Assembly (NCBI GenBank): GCA_029215795.1
Contig: JARDYH010000002.1
Coordinates: 363,284,973-363,348,972 of the forward strand
Source of the DNA: Anniella stebbinsi
Taxonomy: Eukaryota > Chordata > Lepidosauria > Squamata > Anniellidae
Direction: 5' to 3'
Length of the DNA stretch: 64,000 nt
Below are positions 1-11,765 of the stretch, one piece after another (position 1 is the stretch's first letter; every line of letters starts with the position of its first letter). A program made the translations under genes and the position numbers. The notes under the pieces were generated by a model. The model was not told the DNA's origin and ran no database searches. It was given only the letters and a program-made list of their open reading frames with translations.

Positions 1-828
1 AAGAAACATGAAATTGACATGTGTATTGACACATGGGTCAGGTGACTCTAAGGTCTCTCTGGCACACCTTGCAGCAGAAAAGCAATTATTTGAGTAGTGG
101 AAGAAGCGCCCATCTAAAAGTACCCTACAATCCAAAGATTCCAATATGGCAGATGAAAAGTTGAGCCGTACTTTGGATAAAAGTTGAGCCATTTCCCAGC
201 GCAATTGGTGCATTAAGTACACATTCATTAACAACGAAAGAGCAAATGATGCTAGAACGGAAATATTACATGGGTAGACTATTGCTACATAAAAGGGTCA
301 GTTCACTGACTACTATGCTGATTCGTCCTAAAGACATCTGCGGGAGTACACTAGTCAGGTATCTTAACAGAACATTTTGATTATCAAAAAAGTGGATCCC
401 TGACAAATCATTTTTTTTTAATCATCCATGATTTTTATTTTGCTTGCCTAGTTTTCTAGAAATCTTTCATTTTCCATACTTCATCAGAGTATAGACCTTG
501 GCTGTACCAGCTAGGCAGCCTGTGTTGATCTTTCAAAAATACGAACCCATAGGTATCTGGCCAAAAAAATATCAGAAATAGAAAATAGGATTTGAAACCC
601 TGCTGAGGCCATCAGAGGAGAGGAAATGACATTCAGCCATCCCTCTATCTTTCCTGGATTCACCTCCAGCTGTGAGCTCCTGCTACCAACTCTCACGGCT
701 GAGGCCATGTGAGGCAGAAGCAGCAGCCCTTCCATTGTTTCAATCCAGCTTCATGAACTCCTGAAGTTTGCAACTAAGCATCTAATCCCTGAATTTGCTT
801 TTTCTTCCTCACTCCCTTTTTCACAGAA
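1..828. other. Unassigned A/T-rich sequence
   Basis: No exon, RNA gene or repeat family is recognised here. Short open frames lack splice signals or family likeness. Confidence 0.5.
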
Positions 829-1265
829 GAACTATAGAATCGTAGAGTTGGAAAGGGCCTAAAAGGCCATTGAGTCCAACCCCTTGCTCAGTGCAGGGAT
901 CTACCTTAAAGCATCCCTGACAGATGGTTGTCCAGCTGCCTCTTGAAGGCCTCTAATGTGGGAGAGCCCACGGCCTCCCTGGGTCATGGGTTCCATTGTC
1001 GTATTGCTCTAACAGTCAGGAAGTTTTTCCTGATGTCCAGCTGGAATCTAGTTTCCTGCAGCTTGAGCCCATGATTCTGTGTCCTGCCTTCTGGGTTGAT
1101 CGAGAAGAGATCCTGGCCCTCCTCTGTGTGACCACCTTTCAAGTATTTGAAAAGTGCTATCATGTCTCCTCTCAATCTTCTCTTCTCCAGGCTAAACATG
1201 CCCAGTTCTTTCAGTTTCTCCTCATAGGGCTTTGTTTCCAGACCCCTGATCATCCTCATTACCTA
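829..1265 (-). mobile_element. CR1 LINE 3' end fragment
   Basis: The minus strand encodes the end of the CR1 ORF2 protein (MFSLEKRRLRGDMIALFKYL, RFQLDIRKNFLTVRAIRQWN) and ends in the ATTCTA-type 3' repeat, seen on the plus strand as ACTATAGAATCGTAG. It is 5'-truncated and dead. Confidence 0.92.
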
Positions 1266-1420
1266 ATCATCCTAATTTTCCTTTGTGTCATGTCGTTTAG
1301 ATTGTAAGGCTGCAGGCGCCTTGATTGGAAAGCAGGAAAAAAATGCGTTGGATAGATAGATAGATTATAACTAATTAATTCAGGAAATATGAGCAACATA
1401 AAAACTCAGATTTATTGGGG

Positions 1421-1660
1421 GTGAAATTAAACAGGGGGCTATCTATATGTGGGGAAAGCACTGGGGTGGCTCCGCAGTGGTGCTGTGTCACTTATACAAA
1501 GCAGCAGTCACTGTGGAGCCATCCTGGGGCTTTCCTCCAAAGCTTCGAAGAAAAAAAGTAGGGGATTTACCCCAACTTTTTTCTCCAGACCGATGGGGGG
1601 ACAGTGCATCCGCCATCTATCACCGTTCCAGAGTCCGCCCAGGTAGTGGGGAGGGGGCAG
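1421..1660. repeat. GTCTATA-terminus DNA element, copy 1
   Basis: It shares with copies at about 2802, 14698, 19180, 20567, 25140, 37830, 41395, 48800 and 61870 a GGGGCT(G/A)TCTA-like end, an inverted pair around a ...AAAAAGT(C)GGGG / CCCCAACTTTTT core, and a GCTGCGTCATAT-like motif. Borders are approximate. Confidence 0.5.
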
Positions 1661-2801
1661 ACTGGTGAGCCACTTGTTCCTTTGTTTGCCCACCAGTGGC
1701 AAGTGGGTGAGCAATGGGGTGAGGAGGAGCAACAGTATAATTATGTTTATTCATAATTATTGTGTTTATTTGCAAATATACCAGTTGAGAAAACATAGGT
1801 GGGTGCACGGTTTAACACTCCAAGAGACAGCTAAATCCATGGCCCACACCAGATGTCCAGAGAGAGAAAGAGAGAAGCAGCCCTGACTTCAAAAATATTT
1901 TACAGGGCCCAAAGCTCTCTGCTTCTTCCTCTGTATCCAACTTGAAAATTGAAGTTTGCCCCTTTTGTTCTGTTTCCTGGCCACACACACACACACCTAA
2001 ATTACATCAGCTGGGGTAGTAGAAGATATGCTCCCTTTGGGGAATTTCCTTTTCAAAGTATTCCAGAATTGTCTTGTATCAAAGGTCAGTCATCTAACAA
2101 TGAACTCCCATTAAATCCCATCATCTGAATAGCTTAGGCTATTAACAGTCCTTTACCAAGTCCAAAGCCCTGGATAGGTATTGCCTTAATTTAAGACAAC
2201 CCACAGTGGCATCTTATTTATAGAAAGTTGACAGTAAAAGCTATTATACTCTGGGTGCAGAACCTCAGTTTTATGAGGCCTGCGGAGATTCTGCATCTGG
2301 CCCACAGGGCCTCCTTAGATTCCCCTAGAGGGTGAGGCTTGGACTCCAAGCCCTGCCCCCTGAAGCTCCACCCCTTGGAGGAATGCCCCCCAGAGGAATC
2401 CTGGGTGGCAGTGGACTTGGCCAGCGGTTAGAGGAGCAGATGTTCTTCCTAGTGCCAATTCAAGTGGCTTTGTGCAGCATGTGTCACTCCCATCACTGGC
2501 TGAGTTCTTTCTCCATGCTGAGAGAATGAAGCTCCGCACTTCTCTCCACACACAGAAAAACAAAAGGGGGGATGACATCAGTGGATGTGGCTACACCCAC
2601 TGACATCATTTGGCCCACTGAAAGCCTGTGGGGAAGGGAAATTCAGCCTCCACCCCATTCTGGTTCTGTACCCCTTCATTATAATACTTTGACCTTGCGC
2701 CCCCCCACTTCTACATGCATATACACCCCCCAAAAATCCTGGAGCCAACACTATCCGGGGCAACACAACCTCTTCATCCAGAAACAGAAATGTTAGGGGA
2801 C
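1661..2801. other. Unassigned sequence with a short (CA)n
   Basis: No gene recognised. A CA run lies at about 1983-1996. Confidence 0.5.
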
Positions 2802-3165
2802 AAAGGGGCTGTCTAAATGTCTTCTTTGCCCTGTGGTGGCTATGAATCCATGATGTGTTGGTTATACGACGCAGCCGCTGATTTGCAGCCAACGCAGGGC
2901 TTTTCCCCAAAGCTGCGCCATAAAGGAGTCAGGGACTTACCCTGACTTTTTTCTTCAGAGCGAGGTTACCATGGCCCTTCCGCCATGTGATCTCACTTCG
3001 GCGTTGAGCTGACGGCGGTCTGGGGCGGATGGTGACCATTGATTGGTTGCCCGAAGCCAGGAAGAGGTTGAGGGTGGGCTCCAGGAATCTCCGATCGCAG
3101 TGAAGGAAAGGAGGTATTTAAGGGTGGTGGAGAGGAAAGCTACAGCCGGCCGTTGTAATGACACT
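2802..3165. repeat. GTCTATA-terminus DNA element, copy 2
   Basis: It carries the family marks: GGGGCTGTCTAAATG at the left, TATACGACGCAGCCGC, the CAGGGACTTACCCTGAC core and a downstream GGTGACCATTGATTGGTTGCC, also seen near 14920. Confidence 0.55.
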
Positions 3166-3235
3166 TACTTGGGAGCTAATCCCTACTGAACACAGTAGGA
3201 CTGACTTATGAGTAAACGTGCATTAGATGGGGGGC
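3166..3235. repeat. Short palindromic repeat (ACACAGTAGGACTGACTTATGAG)
   Basis: The segment resembles the one at 58405-58470 (GAACTCAATGGGACTTGCTTCTGAG). It belongs to a short dispersed repeat common in reptile DNA. It has no coding content. Confidence 0.5.
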
Positions 3236-4587
3236 TGCGGTGCTGCACTACCAAAACAGATTTCCTTAGAAATAGGAACTCGGTGAGACTGACTTCCTAA
3301 AACATCACATGGCACTTTGGTTATGTTGAGGGGTAGTTAGATTTCAGTCAGATCCTAAAAATACCCAACTGAACATTTGTTCCTTCAATTCCATTAGAAA
3401 GCGCTTCCCAGGAAGAACGAGCTGCATCGCACCATGCCCAGCAGTCTGGGCTAGCGGATGACCATCCCTCCTGGCATGGGGATTTCCCACCCCAACCCCA
3501 CAGCAGCGATACTGCGGGGCTTCAAGGGGAGGGAGCGGCAGAGCGACGCCATGAAGACAGGGCCAATGTTTGTTAAAAAAATTCAGACAGACATCAGATT
3601 AGGACATAGCTTATTTGGAAAAACAGGTAAGGGTGTGCCAGCCAAAGGGCAGCAAGGTCAAAGAGGCAGAGAGGGGGTGAGGCTGAGTTTCAAATATTTA
3701 TTTGAACTAACCAGCCAAATATTGAGGTAGAGCTGTCTGATTACTAAAGGTTACTAGCAAATATTAGATGCCTAGGATTGTACTGACTGAGGTGGCGCCA
3801 TGGTGAGCACAGTAGTTACCTACAAATTAAACAAAATAAAGATGAAGGGCCAAGCGTATTTAACCCAGCACGTGTTTTGAGCGTAGCTTTTAGGATGCAG
3901 TCCATGAGGGAGACATGCCAGTACCACGCCTGCCACATCCTCCTTCCCCCAGCTGTCAGCTTTGTATGACACCAATGTCCCACAATGGGCACTAGTAACT
4001 TGTTGTTAGCATAGCTCCTGTGATAGCCAGGAGACACCATGCAAGGCACCTGCTCATCCTGATATTGAACTGATTAACCACCCACTAAAAGAATCTCCTT
4101 CATACATAAATATAACAGTAACAAAAGGGAAATATAACAGGAATAAAAGGGAAAGGGGAAAAACCATGGAAAATGGAAAAAAAGAACATGACATGAAAGT
4201 ATATTCATTCACAGTAGTGTTTAACTGCATTTCCTTTGTGCAAATTAGTGTTCCTTTTTGATCTCTTCATTTGGGCAAGACTTCCAGTTTCTGAAGGAAG
4301 CCTTCTTTTCTCTAATAGCTTCCTTGACACTGCTTGTTAATTGTGCTGGTGGCCTCTTAGACTTGGTGCTACCTTTTCTAACTTGTAAAATACAATCTAA
4401 CTAAACTTCTATTATTATGGTTTTGAGTAACCTCCAAGCATTATGGAAAGATTTTACCTCCTTGACTACCTCTTTCAAAATCCTTTTCACTCATTCCCTT
4501 GTTTTAGAGAAGTTTCCTCTATTGTAGACAAATGTGACTGTGGCCCTTTCCACACCAGGCATTTTGCCTGGGATGCCCCCCGGCTGG
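3236..4587. other. Unassigned sequence
   Basis: No gene or repeat family recognised; small frames only. Confidence 0.5.
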
Positions 4588-5228
4588 CCCCTGTGTGCCG
4601 ATGGTGTGTATTAGGTACTTCTGGGATCGCCCACCCTCTCTGTGCACTGATGGTGTGTATGAGGTAATTCTAGGATCGCCCTCCCTCCCTGTGTGCCGAT
4701 GGTGTGTATTAGGTACTTCTGGGATCGCCTTCCCTCCCTGTGCGCCGATGGTGTGTATTAGGTACTTCTGGGATCGCCCTCCCTCCCTCCCTGTGTGCCG
4801 ATGGTGTGTATTAGGTACTTCCGGGATCGCCCTCCCTCTCTGTGCACTGATGGTGTGTATTAGGTACTTCTGGGATCACCTTCCCTCCCTCCCTGTGTGT
4901 CGATGGTGTGTATTAGGTACTTCTGGGATCGCCCTCCCTCCCTCCCTGTGTGCCGATGGTGTGTATTAGGTACTTCTGGGATCGCCCTCCCTCCCTCCCT
5001 CCCTGTGTGTCGATGGTGTGTATTAGGTACTTCTGGGATCGCCTTCCCTCCCTCCCTGTGTGCCGATGGTGTGTATTAGGTACTTCTGGGATCGCCCTCC
5101 CTCCCTCCCTGTGTGCCGATGGTGTGTATTAGGTACTTCCGGGATCGCCCTCCCTCCCTCCCTGTGCACTGATGGTGTGTATTAGGTACTTCCAGGATCA
5201 CCCTCCCTCTCTCCCTCTACACCCCTAT
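4588..5228. repeat. Minisatellite, about 12 copies of a 49-57 bp unit
   Basis: Each unit holds GATGGTGTGTATTAGGTACT and GGGATCGCC followed by a variable CTCC run. Unit starts are near 4590, 4640, 4691, 4740, 4793, 4841, 4894, 4947, 5004, 5058, 5111 and 5164. Most length change comes from two to four CTCC steps. The long open frames here are repeat artefacts. Confidence 0.97.
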
Positions 5229-5745
5229 GGTGTAGAAAGGGCCTGTGTTGGACTTGCTTGGCAATTTTTGACTGAAATTTAAATTACATTTGATAGCACT
5301 GTGGTCACTGTTTCCAAATGGATTGATCACACTCACCTCTTGCACTAGATACACAGTGTCATCTGCATATTGATGCCACTTTCCTCCATCCCCCCCGGAC
5401 AATCTTCCCCAGTGGTTTCATGTAGATGTTAAAAAGTATGGGGAACAAAATAGGATCCTGAGGAGACTCCATGAGACTATAACCCCCCCCCCCCATCTTC
5501 TAGAATCAGCCATCCATGTAGGAGCAGAGCCTCTGTTAAACAGAACCTCCAACTCCCAATTTACTCAGCCTTCCCAGAAGGATACCATGATTGATGGTAC
5601 TGAAAGAAACTGACAGATCTAGGAGAACCAATAGAGATGTGCTTCCCTTGTCCCTCTCTTGTCAAAGGTCATCCAGCAAGGTGACCATCCTGGAACCAGG
5701 TCTAAACCTCGAGTGAAATGGGTTCAATGTTAGGCCTCACCTGGA
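5229..5745 (-). mobile_element. L2-type LINE reverse transcriptase fragment with YADD
   Basis: The minus strand reads LLVLLDLSVSFSTINHGILL at about 5560-5660 and WHQYADDTVYLVQEV at 5330-5385. These are the catalytic boxes of a non-LTR reverse transcriptase of the L2/CR1 group. Stops and frame changes, including a C9 run at 5485, show it is a dead fragment. Confidence 0.82.
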
Positions 5746-6311
5746 CCACCATCGCCATCTTCATCACCGTACAAACATGAGGCCCTTAAAGCAGAGACCT
5801 CCCATATTTCTCGTAGAAACCACCTGGCAGATAGCATAAGCCACCACAAAGAAACAGTAAACAGCAGTTACAGCATTAAACTGAGAGAACAGGAAAATCC
5901 CTACTTAATTGTTTCAGCTTTAAAAGGTTCTGCTTTGTTTCGATTCCCTTTTTAAAAACAACTTTTCAGAAAAACATCTCTCTCTTTCCGTCTCTCCTCA
6001 CCCCCTCTTTCTCTATAGAACATCAAAATATCTGTTCTGCCTCGTGGAGGATGAGCAATCCGTGGCTATTAGGGCTTTTCAACACAAGACATTTATGTGC
6101 TGTTAAGATATGCCTGATGAGTGTACTACCACATATGTCTTTGGGATGACATCAGCATAAATAGTAGTCAGTGGCTGCATTTGGATGATTGTGGGAGTGA
6201 AAGAACCCATTGATTGCAATTTACATAATTACCAGCGATGTAGGGTGGGTCGCTGTGTCATCCAAACCTGGTGTGCGGCACGGTGGGGTTGGCTTCCCAT
6301 AACCCCTACTG
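5746..6311. other. Unassigned sequence
   Basis: No gene or known repeat recognised. Confidence 0.45.
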
Positions 6312-6631
6312 TAGGGTGACCAGATAAAATCCAGGTCAGGACTCATGTAACTTTAACAGTTGTAGAGAAAAGGGAATTTCAGCCAGTGTCATTTGTATGC
6401 AATTCGTTCCTGGTGAAATTCCCTCTTCATCACAACAGTTAAAGGTGCAGGCACTATACTAGAGTGACCATATACAAAAGAAGGCAGGGCCCCTGCAACT
6501 TTAACTGTTGTGATGAAGAGGGAATTTCACCAGGAACGAATTGCATACAAATGACACTGGCTGAAATTCCCTTTTCTCTACAACTGTTAAAGTTACATGA
6601 GCCCTGACCTGGATTTTATCTGGTCACCCTA
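6312..6631 (-). mobile_element. 320-bp double-foldback hAT-like element, copy 1
   Basis: TAGGGTGACCAGATAAAATC and its complement form the ends. Flanks CCCTACTG and TCCTACTG are an 8-bp target duplication with one change. Orientation is taken from the asymmetric centre (GGCACTATACTAGAG here, minus). Confidence 0.95.
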
Positions 6632-8072
6632 TCCTACTGCAAGCCATGGGTTGTAGGATGGGTAAGAAGCCATCTTTGCTGCGTCATGCGCCAGGTTCTG
6701 TTGACATGGCAATTTGTGCTGCATTGTAGGTAATGAGTGGGCAGGGGTGGAAGCCAGTGAATTGACCGCTTTATGTAATGTAGCAGTAGATTACCCTTGC
6801 AATGTTTGAGCTCTAGGTTATTTGCTTTTTCTTTGTTGATTAATTTGACTGAATAAAATTGTTCTACAGTTTTGAACTACAGACAGGGATAGATGTCCAA
6901 AACATGCTGAAGCCAGGTAGGGGCTGGAATGGAGAAGGCATTCCTGTTCAGAGTTGCCTTTGACTGTGCTTTATATAAACACACGTGCTCAAATGGCATT
7001 AGAAAGAGAACCAATCTTTTTGAATTTACTTATACAAAACATGGTTTGAAACGATCCTTCATAACACCTGGACAGGGGTTAAAGTTTTAAGGGCCTTGAT
7101 TGAAAAAAACAACAAACATGGATCAGTTATGTGTTCCATGCTTATATCCAAGAAAAAGCATTTGCCAGCATAGAGTCTTGAATGTGAAGTTTAAACGCTT
7201 CCCAGCAGAAAACAGAGGCAAGCGAAACGCGGAGCTGGAACGTTTAGCATAACACATGATTGTAAAGAAGATTAGTTTTGTAACAGAAGAATAAATGTTT
7301 TCTTGGGATTCAGATTCCTACATCTCCAAAGGAGAAATTAATTGGATCCAAGCCGCTGCGTACAGGCCTTATGTGGCTGATTTCCTAAGTCCTCATCAGC
7401 ACTCACTAGCTGCTCAGCCGGTGTCGTCTGTGGCATTTGGAAACTCTGCCTACACCAGCTGTCGCCAACATGGTGTCCTTCAGATGCGTTGAACTACAAC
7501 TCCCATTGGCCTATACCTTTGAATACCAACAGTGATATCTGAGATGCAATCCATTGTTCCAAAGGCAATCAACAACAACAACAAAACATTCACATGGGTA
7601 CTCTGACCTATGGAACAGTATTTCAGTCAGAACAAGGAAGTGGCTTCCACACCTGTAACGGTATTAGCAGAGAAGGTCTCTGTCATCCCTGAAATGAGTG
7701 AAATGTAGCTCTACTGCATCCACAGGGATCCTCCTGGGGTTCATGGCAGAGACGGAATATGGCAACAAAGTTCAGGCGTTTACCCTACAATTTGCACATG
7801 GCTGGAAAGCTTAGATGGCAGACATTCAGTGATTGCTACCGGATTGATGAGAAAAGCTATGCCTTTTGAATTTCTGCCTGAGACGCAGCTGTTAAGAAAA
7901 TGTGGAAGCCTTGGGAAGTAGAAGTTCAGAAACAGTGCTTTGCTTCTGATGATGGCTCTGTAGCCCTGGGGCTTCCAAGTCGGGGTAACTCCCCCCTCCC
8001 CACGCTCAATGTGGGATCTTTTAGTGTTCATGAACAGGTATTTATTTGCATATGCGCTAGAGGCAAGACATG
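6632..8072. other. Unassigned sequence with one short repeat fragment
   Basis: A fragment of the CCTTCCCCAACCTGG family lies at 7466-7510 (GTGTCCTTCAGATGCGTTGA, CTACAACTCCCATTGG). Nothing else recognised. Confidence 0.45.
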
Positions 8073-8710
8073 GACCTCCATCACACCTAATTCCCCCACC
8101 CCCGGGTTTGCCTCCGTGTTTTTTTTTACCTCTGAGGCAGAAGTGCATCAAGGTTATGATCCCTTTCACCTGAATAGCTGCTCTTTCGCTCATTCGCTCA
8201 TTCGCTCTTCTGCTCCACCCCACCCCACCCCTCCCCTTCTCTTTCTCCCTCCAGTCAGGTGCTGGCAGATGAGCACTTCAACCAGACCACCTTTCTGCCG
8301 GGCAAAAATGGAATGACCCTTTAGCCTGGCTCTTTGGGGGCATCGAGGGAGTACTATCCTGTCTCTGCAGAGATTCGGGCGTTGTATGATTTAAAAAAAG
8401 GCTTTCGAGCCTGGGATGCAAGGTTTGGGTTTTACATTGAGGTGTGGAGCCGGCTGCTGGGAGAGATCACTTTTCCCTACCAGGACCTGATGCAATCCAT
8501 TCAAGCTCCCAGTTCCTTTAAAACTACATGGAGGCTTAGGATGCATTCAATGCACTTAGGGGAAATAATCCAGACTTTTAGCATTCTAGGAAAGGCTGGG
8601 GAAGAGGTGGGGTGTCAGCAGGACAGGCACAGTATCATGGGAGTACCATGCTGCATATCCGCACACCAGGCATGGCGAGAGTGCGCTCAATCGCTGGTGT
8701 GACGGAGCTC
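8073..8710. mobile_element. GAGCTCCATCACACC-terminus DNA element, copy 1
   Basis: The ends are GACCTCCATCACACC and GGTGTGACGGAGCTC. The body is about 85-90% like 28292-28919 by eye, including CACTTCAACCAGACC and TCGAGGGAGTAC. The open frames are not conserved between copies. No clear target duplication. Confidence 0.8.
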
Positions 8711-9324
8711 ATATTCTCTCAGTACTCAGATATTTTTAGAGACCCTGGGGAAGGAGCTCAATCCTGTAAAATGACAATGTTACAAAACATTTTGCAAGGC
8801 ATGCTCCAAATGGCATAAATAGGGGCAGATGAGGACAGTTGGATTGCATGAGTTAAGCACATGGAGGACTACTGATCCTTTTGGAGTTAAGAGATTGTCA
8901 TGTATAAGAAAATGACTTCCTGACATGAAAGCAGAGAGGCTCAGAAAAAAATAGATCTTGCTGCCAGAGAGGAAGGTGTCCCAATGTACCGCTGCCCTGT
9001 AACTTCTGAGTTCGTCTCAATGCAGCTCAGAAATATTGCTGATCTGTTCACCGACCTTATTTTGCTTGGGGGGTGGGAGGAAAGGAAAAATAAAGAGAAT
9101 GATCACCCAGCAAACCTTTCCACAGAAACTGGTGAAATAGTACATTAGCACGGGCTGGAGCTCCTAACATATTGCTTGAGGGGAGAAAAGGGTTCCCCCC
9201 CCCCACTCCCAAAGAATTCAGGTGCAAATGTTGAGAAGGGGAACATGGAAGAGATGATTAAATGTGCAGCGAAATATCAGGAGAGATTTGTTAAAGCTAA
9301 AGGAGTGGCATCGTTCCATTAGAC
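8711..9324. other. Unassigned sequence
   Basis: No feature recognised. Confidence 0.45.
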
Positions 9325-9572
9325 CAGGGGTACAACCTGGAAGCTGCATGTGCCCCCACCGGTCCCCTGGCTCTCCACTGCATTTCCTGCCCCAGAGATC
9401 CTGATACAGAGATCGCTCTTTCCTCATTGGTAAAGCACCAACAATGAAAGAGTGATTTGTATCAGGACCACTGGGATTTCTGTGCGTGAGTGTCCGTGTA
9501 TGTGTGTGCAGCCCCAAGTCCTGAGTCAGAATCACATCCGGCCCTCGAGGTCGAAAAGGTTATGGACCCCTG
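9325..9572. mobile_element. Short hAT-like element (CAGGGGT termini)
   Basis: The ends are CAGGGGTACAACCT and AGGTTATGGACCCCTG. Flanks CATTAGAC and CTTTAAAC agree at six of eight positions, consistent with an aged hAT target duplication. Confidence 0.7.
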
Positions 9573-10793
9573 CTTTAAACACACCTTGCAAATCAGTCCT
9601 GACAATGACTAGCCTATAAAAAAAGTATTTGTCCAACCTATCTATACATACCATGTCGGTCACTTATGGCCTAAAAGAGTCAATATTTGAAATGTTTCCC
9701 TTTATTGATAACTGGGAGTAGCCACCTGATTAAGCCATTATCTATTTGTGGTAAATGGTTAAAACAGGCCATTTGCTGTAAGCACAGCACATTTGGGAAA
9801 GGTGGGGGAGGGGGTCATCCAGCCAAGCACTAAAAGACCATGTGTGTGGATAAGGGCCAAAAATGTTATATCTAAGTGTGAGCATCCAAACAAGCCTTTT
9901 TTTTTTTTAGCTCATTCATTTCAATGGAACATGCAGGATAAAGTCCCAATGTGGCAAATCTGTGTATCACCCACTTTGCTGCCTTCAGCAGCACCCATCA
10001 AGACAAGATCACCTGTGTGTGTGTGTGTACCAAACCCTCCTGTGCTGCATTAACTCAAAGTGGTGCATGAAGGAAGAAAGAAGGAAGGAACTAGCTGACC
10101 TCAATCACAAAGCAAAAGATCAAGGGGGTGGAGGAACTCTTCTCTGTGTCACAACGCTGACAGCATTCTTTGCAAGCTGAGCTTGCCTTCTGCATTCCTG
10201 AGATGAACCCCTTAGCTAGTGCTTATCATGCTTCACCAAGGACACCTTGAGTTCATAGATGCGCCTGCCTTCTCCAAACTGTCCTTGACTCAGAAGATAT
10301 ACCAAGTTATCTGGACAGGAGCCAAGAGAGAGAAAAATGAAGAGGCAGCAAAAAACAAGCAAACCCTAAAGAAATGGATTTGGGGCTCGTAGCATTCTGT
10401 GGCTGCATTCATAAAAACCCAACCCAACAGCACAAGGTGGTCCTACAGGAGATCTTCAGGGGTACTTTACAATATCTGGTTTCTGCAGTGAAGCATATGC
10501 TTAGCTCTTCTGTAAAAATTAAATGGGATTCCTATGTGTTTTACTTTGGCTAGATCCTACCAAGATGCATGAATGTCTTCTCCTTAGCGGTTTCCAAATT
10601 TTCAGGAGCCCTTGTCACATCAGAATTTATTCTAAGGAAACCCGGGATATCGTTGACAATTTGGTGTGCATGTATTCTAGTATCTAAGTTCACATGGGGT
10701 ACTGCTTCTTGGGTTTTGCCATTGTGCCACATGAGCAGAGAGTACACCCTAAAACAAAGCCAGCACACCTTCTGGTTGCCTGTAAAGTGTTAA
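9573..10793. other. Unassigned sequence
   Basis: No feature recognised apart from a GT run at about 10014-10028. Confidence 0.45.
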
Positions 10794-10993
10794 TGGGGAG
10801 GAGTAACGAAGCAATACGACAATGGAACCAATGACCTAGGGAGGTCATGGGCTTTCCTACACTAGAGGCCTTCAAGAGGCAGCTGGAAAACCATCTGTCA
10901 GGGATGCTTTAAGGCAGATTCCTGGATTTAGCAGGGGGTTGGACTCGGTGGCCTTAGAGGCCTCTTCCAACTATACTATTCTATGATTCTATG
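10794..10993 (+). mobile_element. CR1 LINE 3' end fragment
   Basis: Residual RT tail and 3' UTR: ACAATGGAACCAATGACCTA, AGAGGCAGCTGGAAAACC, ending in TTCTATGATTCTATG, the CR1 terminal repeat. Confidence 0.92.
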
Positions 10994-11164
10994 TCCACCC
11001 TTACTTAACTTGTCTTTTCCTGGAGAAAACCCAGGCTTCCCTAACGCACCATCTGAAAAATATTGTAGGCTTATGGTCACAGGAGCAGGACCTTTCCATT
11101 ACGCTGTACATTTTGAGTCTGATTGTATAACAAATGTACCCAATGAGGCGTTCTCTCTGTCTTT

Positions 11165-11716
11165 GGCTCAGTTCAGACAACACATTTTTCGATGGTGGTT
11201 TTAGAACTCCACGGTGGTGATTTTACACCACCATTGAGAAATGTGTTGTCTGGCGGGAAAACTCCACGCAACGGTGGAGGGTTTCTTTTTTTTAAAAAAA
11301 CACTCCGTACAGAATATCTGCGCTGTGCAGAGGACAGTTCCTGCACAACCATTGTGTTGCATGTTGTGTGGCGGGCTCCGTGGAGTTTTCTGTTGCATTG
11401 AGTTGACTTTTCCCATTGGGTACAGAGTTTCCTGGCAAGAACAGCGAAAGGAGCGAGTGCCGCTCTAGGAGAGGCACTGGAATTGGTGGTTTTTTTTGCA
11501 GCAATGGCTGATGGGATACCATCGGGAGAACCGGGGGAGGAGAGAGGGTAGAGGAACTGTCAGTCAAACATTGTGATGGATTTTACTGAACTCCACAGTA
11601 GCATACAGTCACACAACGGTGGAGTTAGAACGTGTTGTGTAGGGAGTACCACCTAGAAACTCAATCGTTGAGTGGAGTTTTCACACTGCATTGACTAATG
11701 TGTTGTCTGAACTGAG

Positions 11717-11718
<2 letters not shown>
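11165..11718. mobile_element. 554-bp DNA transposon with 20-bp perfect TIRs
   Basis: GGCTCAGTTCAGACAACACA at the left is matched exactly by its complement TGTGTTGTCTGAACTGAGCC at the right. Inside, TGTGTTGTCTG recurs with CCACCGTTG-like motifs. There is no transposase. The right end abuts a (CT)n, so a target duplication cannot be read. Confidence 0.88.
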
Positions 11719-11752
<34 letters not shown>

Positions 11753-11765
11753 CCTTTCTCTTTTT
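11719..11765. repeat. (CT)n microsatellite
   Basis: About 16 CT units followed by C/T-rich sequence. Confidence 0.95.

Noticed and set aside
4595..4969. Repetitive protein with CIRYFWDRPPSLPVCRWCV units
   Set aside because: This is translation of the minisatellite; the frame shifts whenever the CTCC count changes.
6312..6631. Tc1/mariner origin of the 320-bp family because TA borders GGGTGACC
   Set aside because: The TA is part of the terminus. Flanking 8-bp duplications (TATTCAAG, CTAGAACC, ACATTATT, TCCTGGGT) show hAT-type insertion.
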